A DNA stretch of 64,000 nt, taken from Sweltsa coloradensis. Its lineage: Eukaryota > Arthropoda > Insecta > Plecoptera > Chloroperlidae. The notes under the pieces were generated by a model. The model ran no database searches, was not told where the DNA came from, and saw nothing but the letters and a program-made list of their open reading frames with translations. Location: positions 1,240,001 through 1,304,000 of the forward strand of contig JAMZAV010000052.1 of the NCBI GenBank assembly GCA_024449915.1, in the 5' to 3' direction. Shown piece after piece: positions 48,860-61,931 of the stretch. The stretch's first letter is position 1. Each line of letters opens with the position of its first letter. A program made the position numbers and the translations under genes.

Positions 48860-50089
48860 AAACTTTGAAATTTTGTAATTTTTTTAAATTTCGTGACCTA
48901 ATTCGCATTTAAGGACATAATTGCTAATTTCGCCACGAGTTCGCGGTATCAACTAAAATTTCGCGAAAATTCGCGAATTGGAAATTGGTACCATTCAATC
49001 ACAATTCATGAGATTCATGTGCAAACTGAATTTGAAGGGATTATTGCAACTTTAAAAAAATTCGCGAATTTCGTTGTCACCGTGTGTAAATGTTAATATT
49101 AATAAGATGGTCGTCGCACAGAATCGAAGAAAATGCGCTCCCCCAGTCTAACTTGCAGCAAATAAAATAAGTTAACACACATTACAATAGTAAGTAGCAA
49201 GTTCTTATCAGGTTTGATTTTTTTTCAAAGACCAACACAAACTAGTCTGGAGATTAATGTGGTTTTAAAAAAGATGCAACTGTCACATTTAGTGCAACCC
49301 ATACATACAGTTGTATTGTTAATTCCTCTGTTCTAGACGGTACATTTCTAGAATCGATACAGACTCGCAGCAGTTGAGCGCTATATACACCTGTTGCTTC
49401 CTAGCATTGACACACCACATGAAATAATACACATTTCTTCATAGAACCTCGTACTAACAACGAACCATACTGGGTTAGGGTATCAATCATTGTCAAACAG
49501 TGTTCAAGTATGCAACCTCGATATTGACAAGGTAATAATTAGGTTGCCAACATGTATCTCAGAAATAATTCTTTTTTTCAACGGGTTTTGGAGGAACAAA
49601 CATTTGACTTCGACATTTCGAAGTTTTTTTTATATTATTATTTTTTATTTCGGGTAGTTCGATGTAAAGTAGTGTTAACACATCTGTGGTTCCCATCTCG
49701 GAAACAGTTCCAAAATGTGTGTTGAACACAAACTCCCACAGTCGATTTGTTTCATGTGTGCGTGTTTCGTTGCCCATGTGTCTTGATTTGATCTTATCAA
49801 CGGGCGACATATTCTGATATCTCGTCGAAGGGAAAATGGCATACAATAATATTCTTGCAATTGGTTGACATGATAACTATTTATAAATGCATTTTTCATT
49901 GGTTGTTTCAAACACTCAAAGCAGGCGAATGTAGCCAAACCAACATTATGCTGTAATACTATTTACTGTTACTCTTCAAAACTGCGAGTACTCTTATTGC
50001 AATACAAGGTTACTAAAATCCATCCCTCGTTAACCTTCCTACTGCGACGTAGAGACATTCTTGTGTTTATTTAAAATTAAAACTCCCTC

Positions 50090-50330
50090 TGAACCATGTG
50101 TGTGGCCCAGTACAGCACAGACGCACGACATTCCGTCCACGTAGCCCCAGTTAAACCTTAGTCCCTCGCTTGGCCGCAGCGGCGCCACAGTCATTGGCGG
50201 GTATCAGTATGCAAAGACCGGCCCGCGCAGTCGGCATTAGAGAGGACTTGGCGACATGTGGCCATTACAGGGCCAGCACCGCGTGCATGGTCAGCGGGCA
50301 ATGGGACGCGCAACCTGCAGGCTAGATAAT
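50090..50330. promoter_or_regulatory. candidate regulatory GC-rich patch
   Basis: About 240 bp of GC-rich, apparently single-copy DNA in AT-rich surroundings. It contains CATTGGCGGG, TATGCAAA and a CAGCACC...GGTCAGCGG pair. No repeat structure and no open frame. A conserved enhancer or promoter is possible, but nothing here proves it. Confidence 0.25.
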
Positions 50331-52176
50331 GTGTTTAAGATTGTGGCGGATTAAGAGTTATTTTTTATTTTCATGTCTTCCAAGTTAAACTATTCAACTT
50401 TATAGTTTATTCTTTGTCTTCATCAGTTAACTCTTATTGAAATCGAAGTGAAACAAGAAATAGAGGCACACATTTGATATCGCTCAACCCATAAACATAA
50501 CGAAGAAAGTGACAATTCGTTGGCAATTGTTGAAAAGCTATGTTGTTGTCTCAATGTTGTGTTTGTCGTATGTATAAAAGTAACAATGTATAATGAGTCG
50601 TAACCGAATAATTAAAACTATAACAATCTTAATTTTACCTTCCAGTCACAGCCTTTTGTGTCAACACTGTATCGCCAAACAATGACAATCCAAATGACAA
50701 CGATGTCTCGAGTTTTTAAATGTTGAATGAAAATGCAACTAATAAGACATGAAACAATAAATATAACACAAAAACACACAGCATTGGTCCTACAACATAT
50801 AAAGAAAATAGATACAACTTACTGTCACACGAATTGAAAAACAAATTTAGTCTATTGTCGCTATAGAGAGATTCTTTTCGCTAGCACTTTTCGCCATTTA
50901 GGGACACAAACGAAAAAACTACGTCTACATTGCACAAGAGTAAAGCTTCACAAAACAACGCTAAAATATGCTTGCACTAAAAATTATCCAGCGCGAAACG
51001 TCTTTGCAACTCGAGCTAGACCAAGTGCATAAAAACACTCGTCTCAAGGTCATTGCAACCTTGGGAATCCCTCCCTTAGAACTACCGCTTGGTTGCAGCT
51101 TCACGCGAGTGCTACGCTTCGCGTATAACGCGTGCTGTTACAACGACGCGGGGGACCTGCTATTTGTCACATCACGTGTCTGATAAGAACGTAACACACA
51201 TTACTGTAGTTGACTGAGCGCAGATAAAAGAAGGAATTTATTACACTTTTGTCAGCCCAATTCCGTTCGCGCGCCTCGAAAAGGTAGAGGCCTACGCAGC
51301 GGAAAATGAAAGATTCTGATCAGAAGTAATGTCGGGGGAGACATTACACCAGTTGAATTGTAATTTACTGGTCGAGCGAAAACTGGAAATATGTGACTGT
51401 ACTTTGCGGAGGCCAGTTTTCTATGCTCAAGACGAGATTTAAACGTACGAACAATTTTAGCTTGTCAAAATGGTTAATCTCACTATTTTCTTCAAATGTA
51501 ATTCATAACCGACAAAACACATGTTTTTTTAATTTAGCTCTGCCCTAGAGCTATAGACCCCTCACAGGAACTGATACTGTGTGCACACTCGCATCACCAT
51601 TCAAACAACTAGAAACAATAGTTTATTCAGTAAAGTCCGTCTTGTGACGTGATATACACGTACTTACGACCTGGAAGCAAATTACACATTAACCTATTTC
51701 CGTTCCACCCCGACCGTTGTGTTTGTAAAACGATACTCACACAATGTCACGGGTCCAACTGGGAGCGAACTACAGACAAAGCACGCCAACTAAATCAGCA
51801 TCACGTGTACACAAGTAAACCAAAGAGAAGTATTCTCAAATGGGCATGGCTAGTTAATTTGCTCGGACTACATGGTAGTAGGTCAAGTTTTCAGAGATGT
51901 GAATTCAAATAATGGATGCACGTCATATCGGTTATTGATATAATGACAATATAAAAGTCATTCCAGCAACAACGTAGCAAAAACACCATTTTAGAGATGT
52001 ATTGTGTACATATGAGTATGGACGAACGACCCCAAATGTCCGAACAGGGATGGAAAATGTAGTCAATATTAGATTCTGTGTTGTGAATTCTAAAAAAAGG
52101 TAAATGATAGCAAAAGCAATTTTTATCGTCTATCGTCGAACAGTGTGAACGCCATTGATTAAACCCGCCATCAACT

Positions 52177-52226
52177 GAGATTCGAAACCAGGTCTCTCAC
52201 TTCCCACAATACGTCATTCGGCCCAT
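52177..52226 (-). mobile_element. SINE remnant with box A and box B, third family
   Basis: Read on the - strand: TGGGCCGAATGACG (box A-like, 52225-52212), GTGGGAAGTGAGAGACCTGG, then GGTTTCGAATCTC (box B-like, ends at 52177). It shares about 40 bases with 45900-45955. Element ends are not visible. Confidence 0.45.
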
Positions 52227-54405
52227 AGAGACTATAAGCATCAATAACTTTATCGGTTATATCATCAATGTCACCAATTTGCTGTAGTGCCACACGCATT
52301 TTTTATGATTCCAAGTCTCCAGAGATCCGGTGCAGATGGACGAGTTTACAAGCATTACACTTCAATGAGCAATTACAAAGTACCTGTCCAGGTTTACAGC
52401 ACATAATAAATGTTGACACTGCCATGTAAAATTAGAAAAAACGGAGTGCAGTGCATACATAGTAGCGCGTCCAGTGATCGAGTCGGGCATTGTGATTGGA
52501 GCGAGGCGGGGCACACAATGGCCGATTGTCTGTTGTTTATCACGTTGTGACGTCACAAGTGCCCACCGGGGATCGTCGAGGACATGAGCGATGCGTCTGC
52601 TCTCGACAAACTAATACCAGCCAGCGCAGTCACAACAACATCCTAGAGGACTCTGATCAAAGCAGAGGTGATTGTTCTTCGGTGAAGTTCAAAGGAGCTT
52701 CGAGGGGACAAGCTGACCAATATGGAGGTTCATTAAGAGTCCTCGGTAAGACCACCCACCTCCCGCGGAGAACTGTCATCAGCCAGTCTGGCTGGAGAAC
52801 ATGAGAGCAACGTCGAGTCACGTGCTTAATTGCATCGTGATTGTTTCCAGATAGGGGGTCTTATTATAGTTTTAAGCAAATATCTAAAAAGAACCACAAC
52901 ATCTGCCTTAAATATAGATTCACAATTAAAATATTTTTTTAAATTGTGCAAACATGAATACATTAAAATATGTGTTGCTAATGTTTCATGGATCCTACCA
53001 CTATATATACTTACTTACATTCGATTCTTACAAATATTATAGTTTTGGTGTTCAATTAAGATTTACATTAGTCTTCGAGAAATATTTGCTGTCTTAATAA
53101 TTGTATATGTGTCGGTAACATTTATTTGTAAATAAATCTATTACGACATTGAAATTTATTGAACCTAAACTTACAAGTAAGTGTATAATAATACGAGCGC
53201 TTGAAACTTAACTCTATTTTATATATTCGAATTTATAAATTATGCCAATTTTTCAATATTTGAAAAGCAAGTCAAAGTTTTTTAAAATAATTGTTGAGCG
53301 TTTGAGCGCGTGTTTTGCGCAAGTAGAGAGAGAGCATTTTGAAAAAAATAAAACATACGAGGAAACAAAAGCGAACTAATAATACGTCTTATAATCGTCT
53401 CGGCTGCAGCAACCCGACTCAAGGTACAACATATAATAACGCGCCGCTTAACGAACCGAGACGGGGATTCATTCGACTGAGATGCCTTCTATTGGATTAG
53501 ATCTAATGCACTGATTGGCTATCTTTGACGATAGCTCTCCGCCCGTCTGCAGATGAAGATGAAATGTCGCTACGAGAAGCAATAAGCGAACAAATCAGGT
53601 TAACTGTTATCGTCTCGTCGAACCTGGAAGAAATCTTAGAGAAACGCTCAACCGGACGACACAATCGGATAATTGTACTTTATATATAGTTGTATACCCT
53701 TTGCAGACGAAAGTTGTACTAGACGAGCACGAGGGCTTGTTATTCCGGAAGGTGCAGTTTCCATTAATGTCATTTCTATAGTCTTCTCAAAGGCAACGTG
53801 TCTCCGAGTTTCCTTAATCATTCCTGACGCTATTTCTCAACACTGAATGACAAAAGCATTGCAGCCGGACATCGCGCAATGAATCGGTGTTAGTTTTCTT
53901 TTCATTCCCGTACAGTTCAGAATTATAAGAATCGGTTATTTTTATTTGATGCCTGTCAAAAAATAAAATCAAATTACGCAAGTCCAGCTATGATTCTATA
54001 GCGAAGACAAATTTATTTCACTTCGAACCGAATATATGGTTTAAAATAGGGTAACAATAAAAATATCTCAATTTATTTTATGCAAGGCGTGTGGAATTGG
54101 ATCATATAATACTTCATCAACATGATATGAAGTTTGGGTTATTGAAACGGTTAAGGACGCGGAATCACTAGGACTGTGCGAGTAGAGGATTTTACAGTCG
54201 GGTTCGGGTTCAGGTACTGAACTGCTTCGGGTTTTGGGATCAGGTAGAAAAAAGAGGGACGTAATAATACTGCATGCATAAAGGGATATCTTATTTTATT
54301 TGTGAAGAATATGACATTATGATGAGATGTTCACCCAAGTCATTTTATTTTGTCTTTTTTTTATTGAAAAGCATTATGTATACGTTATAGATTTAAAATT
54401 GTGTG

Positions 54406-54422
54406 GACCGGCACCTCCACCA
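54406..54422 (-). repeat. dispersed 18-nt motif, copy 8
   Basis: GACCGGCACCTCCACCA on the + strand, one C shorter than the 18-nt form. Confidence 0.85.
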
Positions 54423-54441
54423 ATAAGGTACGTAAATCCTG

Positions 54442-54458
54442 GACCGGCACCTCCACCA
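54442..54458 (-). repeat. dispersed 18-nt motif, copy 9
   Basis: GACCGGCACCTCCACCA, with the same one-base deletion as copy 8 and the same flanking GG and AT, indicating local duplication of a motif-bearing segment. Confidence 0.85.
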
Positions 54459-54480
54459 ATCCCAAAAATATATTTTTGAA

Positions 54481-57400
54481 ACCGGAAAATCGGATACCTT
54501 TTTACGATCAGGTAAATAGCTAATCAATTCATTCAGTTACGTTTACTTCAAAACACGACATGCTCGAGTTTTCACATCTCCTTGACCGACCCAGCTCAGC
54601 CAGCGCTCTGTCGTTTAACTAAATCTTGAACAGAAGTGAGGATTAATAACATCACGCCGTAAGAGTTTATCGGAATTTCAAGCATGGGCCTGATGTTGTT
54701 GCTGTATTTGAGACATGTCCAAGGTCCTGCCTCGCTTTCATCTAGGCGCATTCCTCTTTGCCGAGTTTGTTAGCGGATTATCGGCATAACAGTGGCCGGG
54801 CCCATGGACGCCGCACAAAGCACAAGAAAACCGCGAAATTTATCTTATAAACGCAAATCTTCGGACGAAATTGTGGAACGTAGACATCGATTTCGGATTG
54901 CAGAGCGGTTTTCAGGAGCGTAATGAGCCAGTATTAATTAATGCTGCATATATCGAAGGAATGATATCATAACACTAGTTGGATTTCATTTATCAGGTAA
55001 TTGAAGTATTTGAACATTGGACACAACGATGTTTGATTAGTTTTGTGTTAGCTTAGATTTCAACGAAGATATATTATTAAAGTTTGGTCTGGATGCACAA
55101 TTGCCCAACTGCCATAAGTGGCAACCTAAAAGACAAGTCTCGATAAGGCAAAATACATTTCGTACATCTTCCGGCCCTTTTAAGTACATAATTATCACAA
55201 ACACAGACACTCAATAAAAATAATGCTTATACATTTGAAGCGAGACAACATTGTTCCGAATGTTAGGGACCATTACGAATAATTTACCATTGAAATGCCA
55301 TATTTGATAATTGGAGAGGCCAAAGGAAACAAAACCATTATAGATAGTTCCGTTAGTGCGACAGATTTTATATATGTGTTGGTTGGTAGTGAGCTCATAT
55401 GGCCGTTAGTGATTTAGTTGTCTTGTCAATGTGTTAGGGGCGCAGGATGCAACTAATAAAAGAGGGACGAAGCCTCGCGTAATGACATGGTTTATTGTGA
55501 TTGTCTTCCGAACTCGTAAGTCATCCATTCGTTACATAACTCACATTACATTGGGTAATTACATTAGCCGTAAAGTGCGCCAACGAGCAACATCATAAAG
55601 CCAACCACGTTAAAGGCTGAATATGTGCATCCGTAGTTTGGCATTCCGGACTAACTATTATATGTTGACACTTGCGCAGGAATATGTAAAGTAAAGAATT
55701 CTAGTACGGACGTACGGGGTAAAATAGTAGAGGATGGCTGCCTTTAGAGTGGTCATAACTCAAAACAACGGTGAAAGCAACACATGGAAATGGCATACTA
55801 GCGGGAGGCAGGAGGCCACTTCAAACGTTTCCCCAAAACCGTTATTACGATTTACTGAACGTCCTCGTGCATATGGAAATGAAAAAAGCTTCTGGCCAGC
55901 GATGTGTACTTGCTTCGCTAAGCCGAGTTTTAATACTCTTTAATCACGATTCACGAGACTTAAATGGAAACCCTATGTAAACTAGTGTTTATGAGCGGAG
56001 TTGGACAGTTGTGGATGTGAATATCCCGCTGTGTGCGACAATAATCCCAAGACAAGACAAGAAGAGATGACAGAATAAAATCCCCCGTTATCCACGACAA
56101 CACGAATGTTAGCGGCGATAAGAAACACACATCTAGCTGGCTGGAATACGTGCTCCCCACTCTCCCGGGAGTGCAACCCCACCATCAGATAATACGGCAC
56201 TTACACTGACGAAAACTTCCTAAAAGGCTAGTCTGCATATGACGTTTGGAACACTTCCAACAAACCAAATAGAAACTAGAACGCACACATTTTTATGCCA
56301 ATCAAAATATGTCGCATGCGTTTTCTCTGGGCACCATAAAGTTGGTTGATTTGAGACAGCCATGTCTTGATTTTTGCCCGGCCAGTCTGTTATCTCCCCC
56401 CCCCCTCGCCCCCGATGTTAGGGGACGCTCGAGACTGTCCAGTGGCGACAGCCCGACTAAACGGCGGGGGTGAATTGATGGGGACTCGCAGACGGATAAA
56501 GACGTCGTGGTTAAGGGTGGACTCATAGGTCATCGTTCACCTCCAGTCTATAGCGAGTGTGCTCGCACAAGATTGATCCACTGCAGGCGGGGAGAAAAAC
56601 TAGATGTTGAAAGCTGTTAGGGGTGACAAGGCGATAGAACAGTCCGGACTCTTTAGTTCGGACAAGAAAAACAAAGTTTCAATTTTAACAGTCCAGGGAT
56701 CAAAGTTGATGCCTGTTATCGTGCTTCTTTTCTGAACAAGTGGGGGAAGGTTTTAAAATTGGCTTCATGTAATTAGTGTTGTACTGAAAATAGCACAAAT
56801 AATTATTTTATTCTGTCTTTGTCTACCTCAACTGTTGTTAATTTATTTTTTAAACAAATAAGAAATGTATTAAATTATCACCATTTCCTCAGTTTCTTAG
56901 TAACAAAAAAGTACAAAAGCACATGTTGTTTTATGGTTCCTTTAACTGTATAAACGAATATATGCTGGATGTGGTGAAAAATTAATATTCTGCTGGACAT
57001 GTTAATATTTTATTTTACTTGGCAATTTGGTTGGGCGTAAACAAGAAATTATTACCGGCCACATTGTCACACAATACTTAAAAGTTCATTGTTATCCTCC
57101 AATGTTACCTAAAACAGAATTTACCCTGGCAGTGTAGTACTTCCCATGGACATTATATTGCGTAATAAAACAAAAGTAACTGTCGAAAATGTCATTAAAG
57201 AAAGCCTGTGGCTATAGACGTATACCGGTAGTGAGTTGCTTTATACAGACGTCGTAACAAAGCCAGGGCAACTGCCAGTCACACATATGGCTAAAGAATA
57301 CATTGCGTTTAATTCTACATAAAGTGAAAGTGACCCGCGTACAAGAACCCATTGAATAAAAGACGACATATTTTTTTCTTTTCGGATCAGAAAAGGGCGT

Positions 57401-60400
57401 CAATTTACGAGTAACAAGATCTATTGGACGTCATCTGTTTTTACATAGCCAGATAGAATTGTGGACACGTGTAGAGGGAGCCAGAGCGTATTTCAATAAC
57501 ATGACGTGGATATGGAAAGGGAGTAGAGTCATTTCCAATTCAGACTTTTATTGTAATATATGGCCCCTCAATCGGTTGGCCGCCTTCCAAGCCCAGACCG
57601 TGAATCGAGGAAGGCTTGGGGGAAGGAAAGATAAGAGGAAAATAGAAAAGTGACCATTTGGCCAAATTGCCCGACATTTGTTTTCATTATTTCATTCGCC
57701 GACTTACTCGAACGAGCGTCGTCACTTTTAAAGAGAACCAATTTTTCTAGTGTGTGTAACAAAAACTCCCTGAATATGTTGACTCAGTTTACGAAATAAA
57801 CTCGTAGCAAATGGAGAAGAAAAGAAGAGAAATTCACGAAAATAATTTGTTTGCGAGTGCTAAACGCACACGTTATATCTCAACTCTAGGTCCGCAACAA
57901 GGTTTCAAAATCGAGTTATAAAAACTCCATCTTGTATTAACTCCAATACAACCCATACCACTATTGTAAATATATATTATATTGATTGTCTTTAAACTAA
58001 CTCAATTCACTTTTGCCGTAATTTTAAACTATAAAGTGCACTCGTTTAAAAATTAAACAATCGGGGCACAATTTCAGAAGCAGTACATTTAACGATATGA
58101 CATAAATTTACTACTCATAAAAATTCACCACAAATCTAATTAGACATCAATTTCCTCAGCCATGTCCAATCCCTCACTAGAGTAGGTACTATAGTTCAGT
58201 GTTCGCTCATTTGAAACAGAAAAATGAGCTTCCTCTCTTTTGAACGAGCATCTTTTAATGGGGGACGGGCGAGGGCAGACGAGCCAGCACATACACGGAA
58301 ATTACTTTCTTTCAAGCATGATGTCTCCGTTTTAGAGGCCATTAGAGAGATTTGGATACGAGTCGACGAGGGTTCTTCTCAGATGACGCCCGCGATGATA
58401 AATATTGACTTACAGCCGCGTTTTATTTAGCCACACAGAGAGTGAAAACATGCTAGCTTTCCCTGCTCCGGTGGTTATTAACAAAGCATTTTCACACCAA
58501 GTAGAACTTTCTTATTAACACCACAATGGATAATTGTTGTTTATTTTTGTTTTGTCTCCAATTTTAAAACGTGGAAGAGATGAAAAGTACATGAGTGTGT
58601 GCGTATGTGTGTTATGAGCTTAGCGTAACATTCTAAGTAAGTTACCCACACAAAAACGAACACAGTGTAGGCCTACTTTTACTACGGACAAGAGAATTAA
58701 AAGGATTTTTATTTTGTTCAAAAAAAATTCCAGTAACGTAACATAAAGCTGATCAGCAGCAGACATTCATTATTGTAGCCTAGAAATTAACGAGTACTAT
58801 AAAACTAGATTTTTTATAGCGGCAATCACATCTGACTTTGATTGGTTATGGGAAATGGAAATTGTTTAATTTAAAGAATATATAAACATGAGAATGTCTT
58901 AAGACTTACACCCACCATAAGCCCAACATTGCGTTCTTCATTTCTTAATGACCGTACTAAAGCAACATTTTGCATTTTAATTACGCCATCGCACGCTAGA
59001 TTGATGATAGGAGATATTTTAATATTATAGACGCGGGCCAAATGCATGTACTTCCAATCAGATTCATCAGGTCCGCCCATTACGTATTTCCCAGCGAATG
59101 TCAAGCTTTCATAACAGACGAAGGCTATTATTGTTGGAGATAAGAAGTTTACCGCAGTACTATTAAATAGTTAAACAGGGTTCGGGAAACTCGCGTGGGA
59201 AGAAACGAGGACTTAGGTAAACCAACACACTACTTGAAGATGTTGTCGAAGTTTATCTTGACCTCTCACTCAACTATGCACTGTAGTTAGATGCTAAATG
59301 GGGTACTTAATGGCCATTTCTTATAATTGCGCGAGTAGATAAGCAGAAATTAGACGTAGTTATGGTAGTAGTTACAGATAATGGCAAATACGAGAAGTCA
59401 TGGAGAAACGATCGGAATCAAGCACGCCATTTTAAACACACATATATTATAGTTCTAATCACATAACTTCAAGTTGCCCTATTAGAGTAACAAAGTAATC
59501 ATGTGCCACGTTCAACTAGCGTCCAGGTTATCATTAGCAACTCATACTGCGCTAACCGTAACTAAACACACACGATGATAAGACCCACAAAGTAAGCGAA
59601 AGAACCGAACACATAATCTATAAACGTTGGTCTAAAGATGTGATAGCTAAAGTGAAAATATGAATCTCCAAAATGTCACGGGAAATTTTGAAGGACAATG
59701 CACGTATTTCAGGTTGTGTATTAATTTAAAGTCCAGCATAATAGTAAAACAAAATGTTAACAATTGATAAGTGGTACACGTCAAACGTTTGACAGCTTCG
59801 TTTACATTAAGGCACACGGCTTAAGGTACTTTTATGTTAATACAAGATTTGATGCTAGTCTTAAGATACCAGATTTCAAATACAAATACAATGGACGATT
59901 AACACAATAACAGTAACTTTCCAGACACCATAGATGGCAATGAGGCGCATAATACGGTGTGATTGTATACAAACACTAACTACATGATGAGATTAAATAG
60001 ATTTAAAACGGCAAGGGATTATTCAAGTTGAGTTAAAAAGTTTGGAAGTACAAATAATATGTAACTTGTTAAGTTATACAAAGAGAAACAATCAGAGAAT
60101 GGAGCAAGGGTTAGTAATTTTTGAATTCAGAAGCAGCCACTGTGTAGAAGCAGCTAGAAGCAGAAGCAGCTGGAAATTAAACACAGACGAAACTGCAAGC
60201 TCGATACAAGCGATTTGTTTGAAAACAAAACGACAAGTCTAATAGAACTCGAAGTCAGTGTCAACTGGTAGATATATACACAAAGTTGCATTCAAGACCA
60301 GAGAGTAAACATTTAAAGTTACACAACTATATGCACGGCAGTAACTAGAGACAAACGAACGTGCTGTCAAAAGCAACTGCGAAGTAGGGGAAAGCAAAGG

Positions 60401-61736
60401 TAATACTGTACAAGAGAGGGAGCTGGAATCAAAGGTTACCCAGCAGGCTCCCTGGCACGCACTATACCAGAGCTCTCGGGTTTCCCTTCAATATAGAGTA
60501 GACAGCTTGAGTGCTTGTATTGATCACCCCTCTTTCTAATCTGAGATGTCCACTCAAAGGGCATTTTAATCTGGGCATCCCGCTTTAATCCCCGTATGTC
60601 TCTCCTTTTCATCTACGGTGTAGTATTCACTAAAGGAAATCTATTTGCTCGTGTGCTCGTACAAAATCTAATCATTTGGTTAAAGGATATTGCTTACAAA
60701 ACGAGAATAGTATCAATGATTTTATTTTGCTCTTTTGCTTTGTCGTTTTCTATGTTCTAAAAAACCTGGCGTATATTCGAAACGTTGATTTAGTATGTTT
60801 TAAATAGAGAGATTTTAGGGACAGACAACATTTCACAATCAAGAATTATTGTTCCCACACAAAATAAAGTTGGTGACACAAAAAGTGTTCAGTCGAATAC
60901 CTTTGGACCTCAATTCAATAATGGCCACCAAACAACTGATTACTGTGATGATTGGATATCAACCTCAAGTACTATCGCAATGCGAGGCACTGCATACTGA
61001 CCGGGGGTTATTGATGAAAAATAAGGAGAAGGCAGTAAATCAAGACTATGTAAACAAGGCCACAATAAAACAATAGTAAAAAATAATAAAGATGCCCGTA
61101 AAAAAGGGAATGTATTTTTTGTCATTCATTCCGTTATTATTGTTTGCTTCGTTGGGCGGATCGAATTAAAGCAAGGTTATTTTTCAACGAATAGTCACAT
61201 TCCACGTTATTATGTAATCTCTGATGTAATAAAACCTGAAACCTTCAGTTTTTACGGCAAGAATGACCCAGAAATACCAACGAGCTACCCTAATGAATTT
61301 AAATGAAAGTCCTTGGATGAAATATGTAATCTGTATTGTGAAATCTCAACTTAGTGCTGTGAGCAGTTTTCATGTCCACGCTTGTAATCTTATCGTATAC
61401 AACTTCATCAGAAAGTGTTCCGACGATAAAGTGGTTTACAGTCTAACCCTCTATAATTTCGATATACGGTACAGTTTAAAAAAATATGTTACACTCAACC
61501 CACAGCTTTAGTAATGCTAGAACAAAGTGAAGTGCGTTTGTGGTTGCTCAAAAAACTGAAACATGAATAATTGTCTCCCTATGAATACAGAGTGAGTTTC
61601 CCCACTTCTCGCGGAAGTTAAGATGTTATCAAAGCTCCTAACCCACTTACTTCTACTATATATTTCAGAAAAATACAGCATACTTTCATCGGCACATGTT
61701 TTTATTACATCCAATTATAGATAGGCTTATTATTCC
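54481..61736. other. noncoding
   Basis: No gene recognised. GC-richer patches lie at 54560-54910 and 56310-56560. Near 57585-57625 a CCAAGCC/GGCTTGG inverted pair lies in a GC-rich unique segment. Frames of 60-82 codons are scattered and unremarkable. Confidence 0.5.
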
Positions 61737-61931
61737 ATGATATTTATCACTTTTAACATTGTTTATAAAAGTGTAATTGTGTGTATACTAACGCTAAGTA
61801 GTAATCTTTCATTTCGTGCCTGCGGGTGGCGTGTTGTGAGTGGCGCGTACATACCGGAAACCCGGCGTCGATATCTCGAAAGTTTGGCGATAATACGGCG
61901 TGTGGAAGCAAGGTTTCCCGGCGCGCTCGAG

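Larger units (their letters stand above)
48420..49080. repeat. AT-rich patch with TTCGCGAA words and three 18-nt motifs
   Basis: AATTCGCG/CGCGAATT-type words recur (for example near 48437, 48455, 48957, 48970 and 49056), and three copies of the recurrent 18-nt motif lie in 200 bp (48666, 48789, 48842). No coding capacity. It may be a distinct repeat element; its edges are unclear. Confidence 0.6.
49081..54179. other. noncoding
   Basis: Contains a weak SINE remnant (52177-52226) and GC-richer patches at 50090-50330, 52490-52810 and 53400-53640. The 102-codon frame at 52496-52804 (+) is Ser/Gly/Arg-rich with no domain. Near 53681 a TTTATATATAG box could be a TATA element, but no exon follows that I can recognise. 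Confidence 0.5.
54180..54480. repeat. AT-rich patch with CGGGTT words and a tandem pair of the 18-nt motif
   Basis: CGGGTTCGGGTTCAGGTA near 54198 and CGGGTTTTGGGATCAGGTA near 54228 form a short direct repeat. About 170 bp later come two motif copies 36 bp apart with matching flanks (GGACCGG...ACCAAT). Confidence 0.6.

Noticed and set aside
50220..50290. REST/NRSF-type bipartite site (CAGCACC...GGTCAGCGG)
   Set aside because: Spacing and right half-site deviate from the canonical motif; no supporting context.
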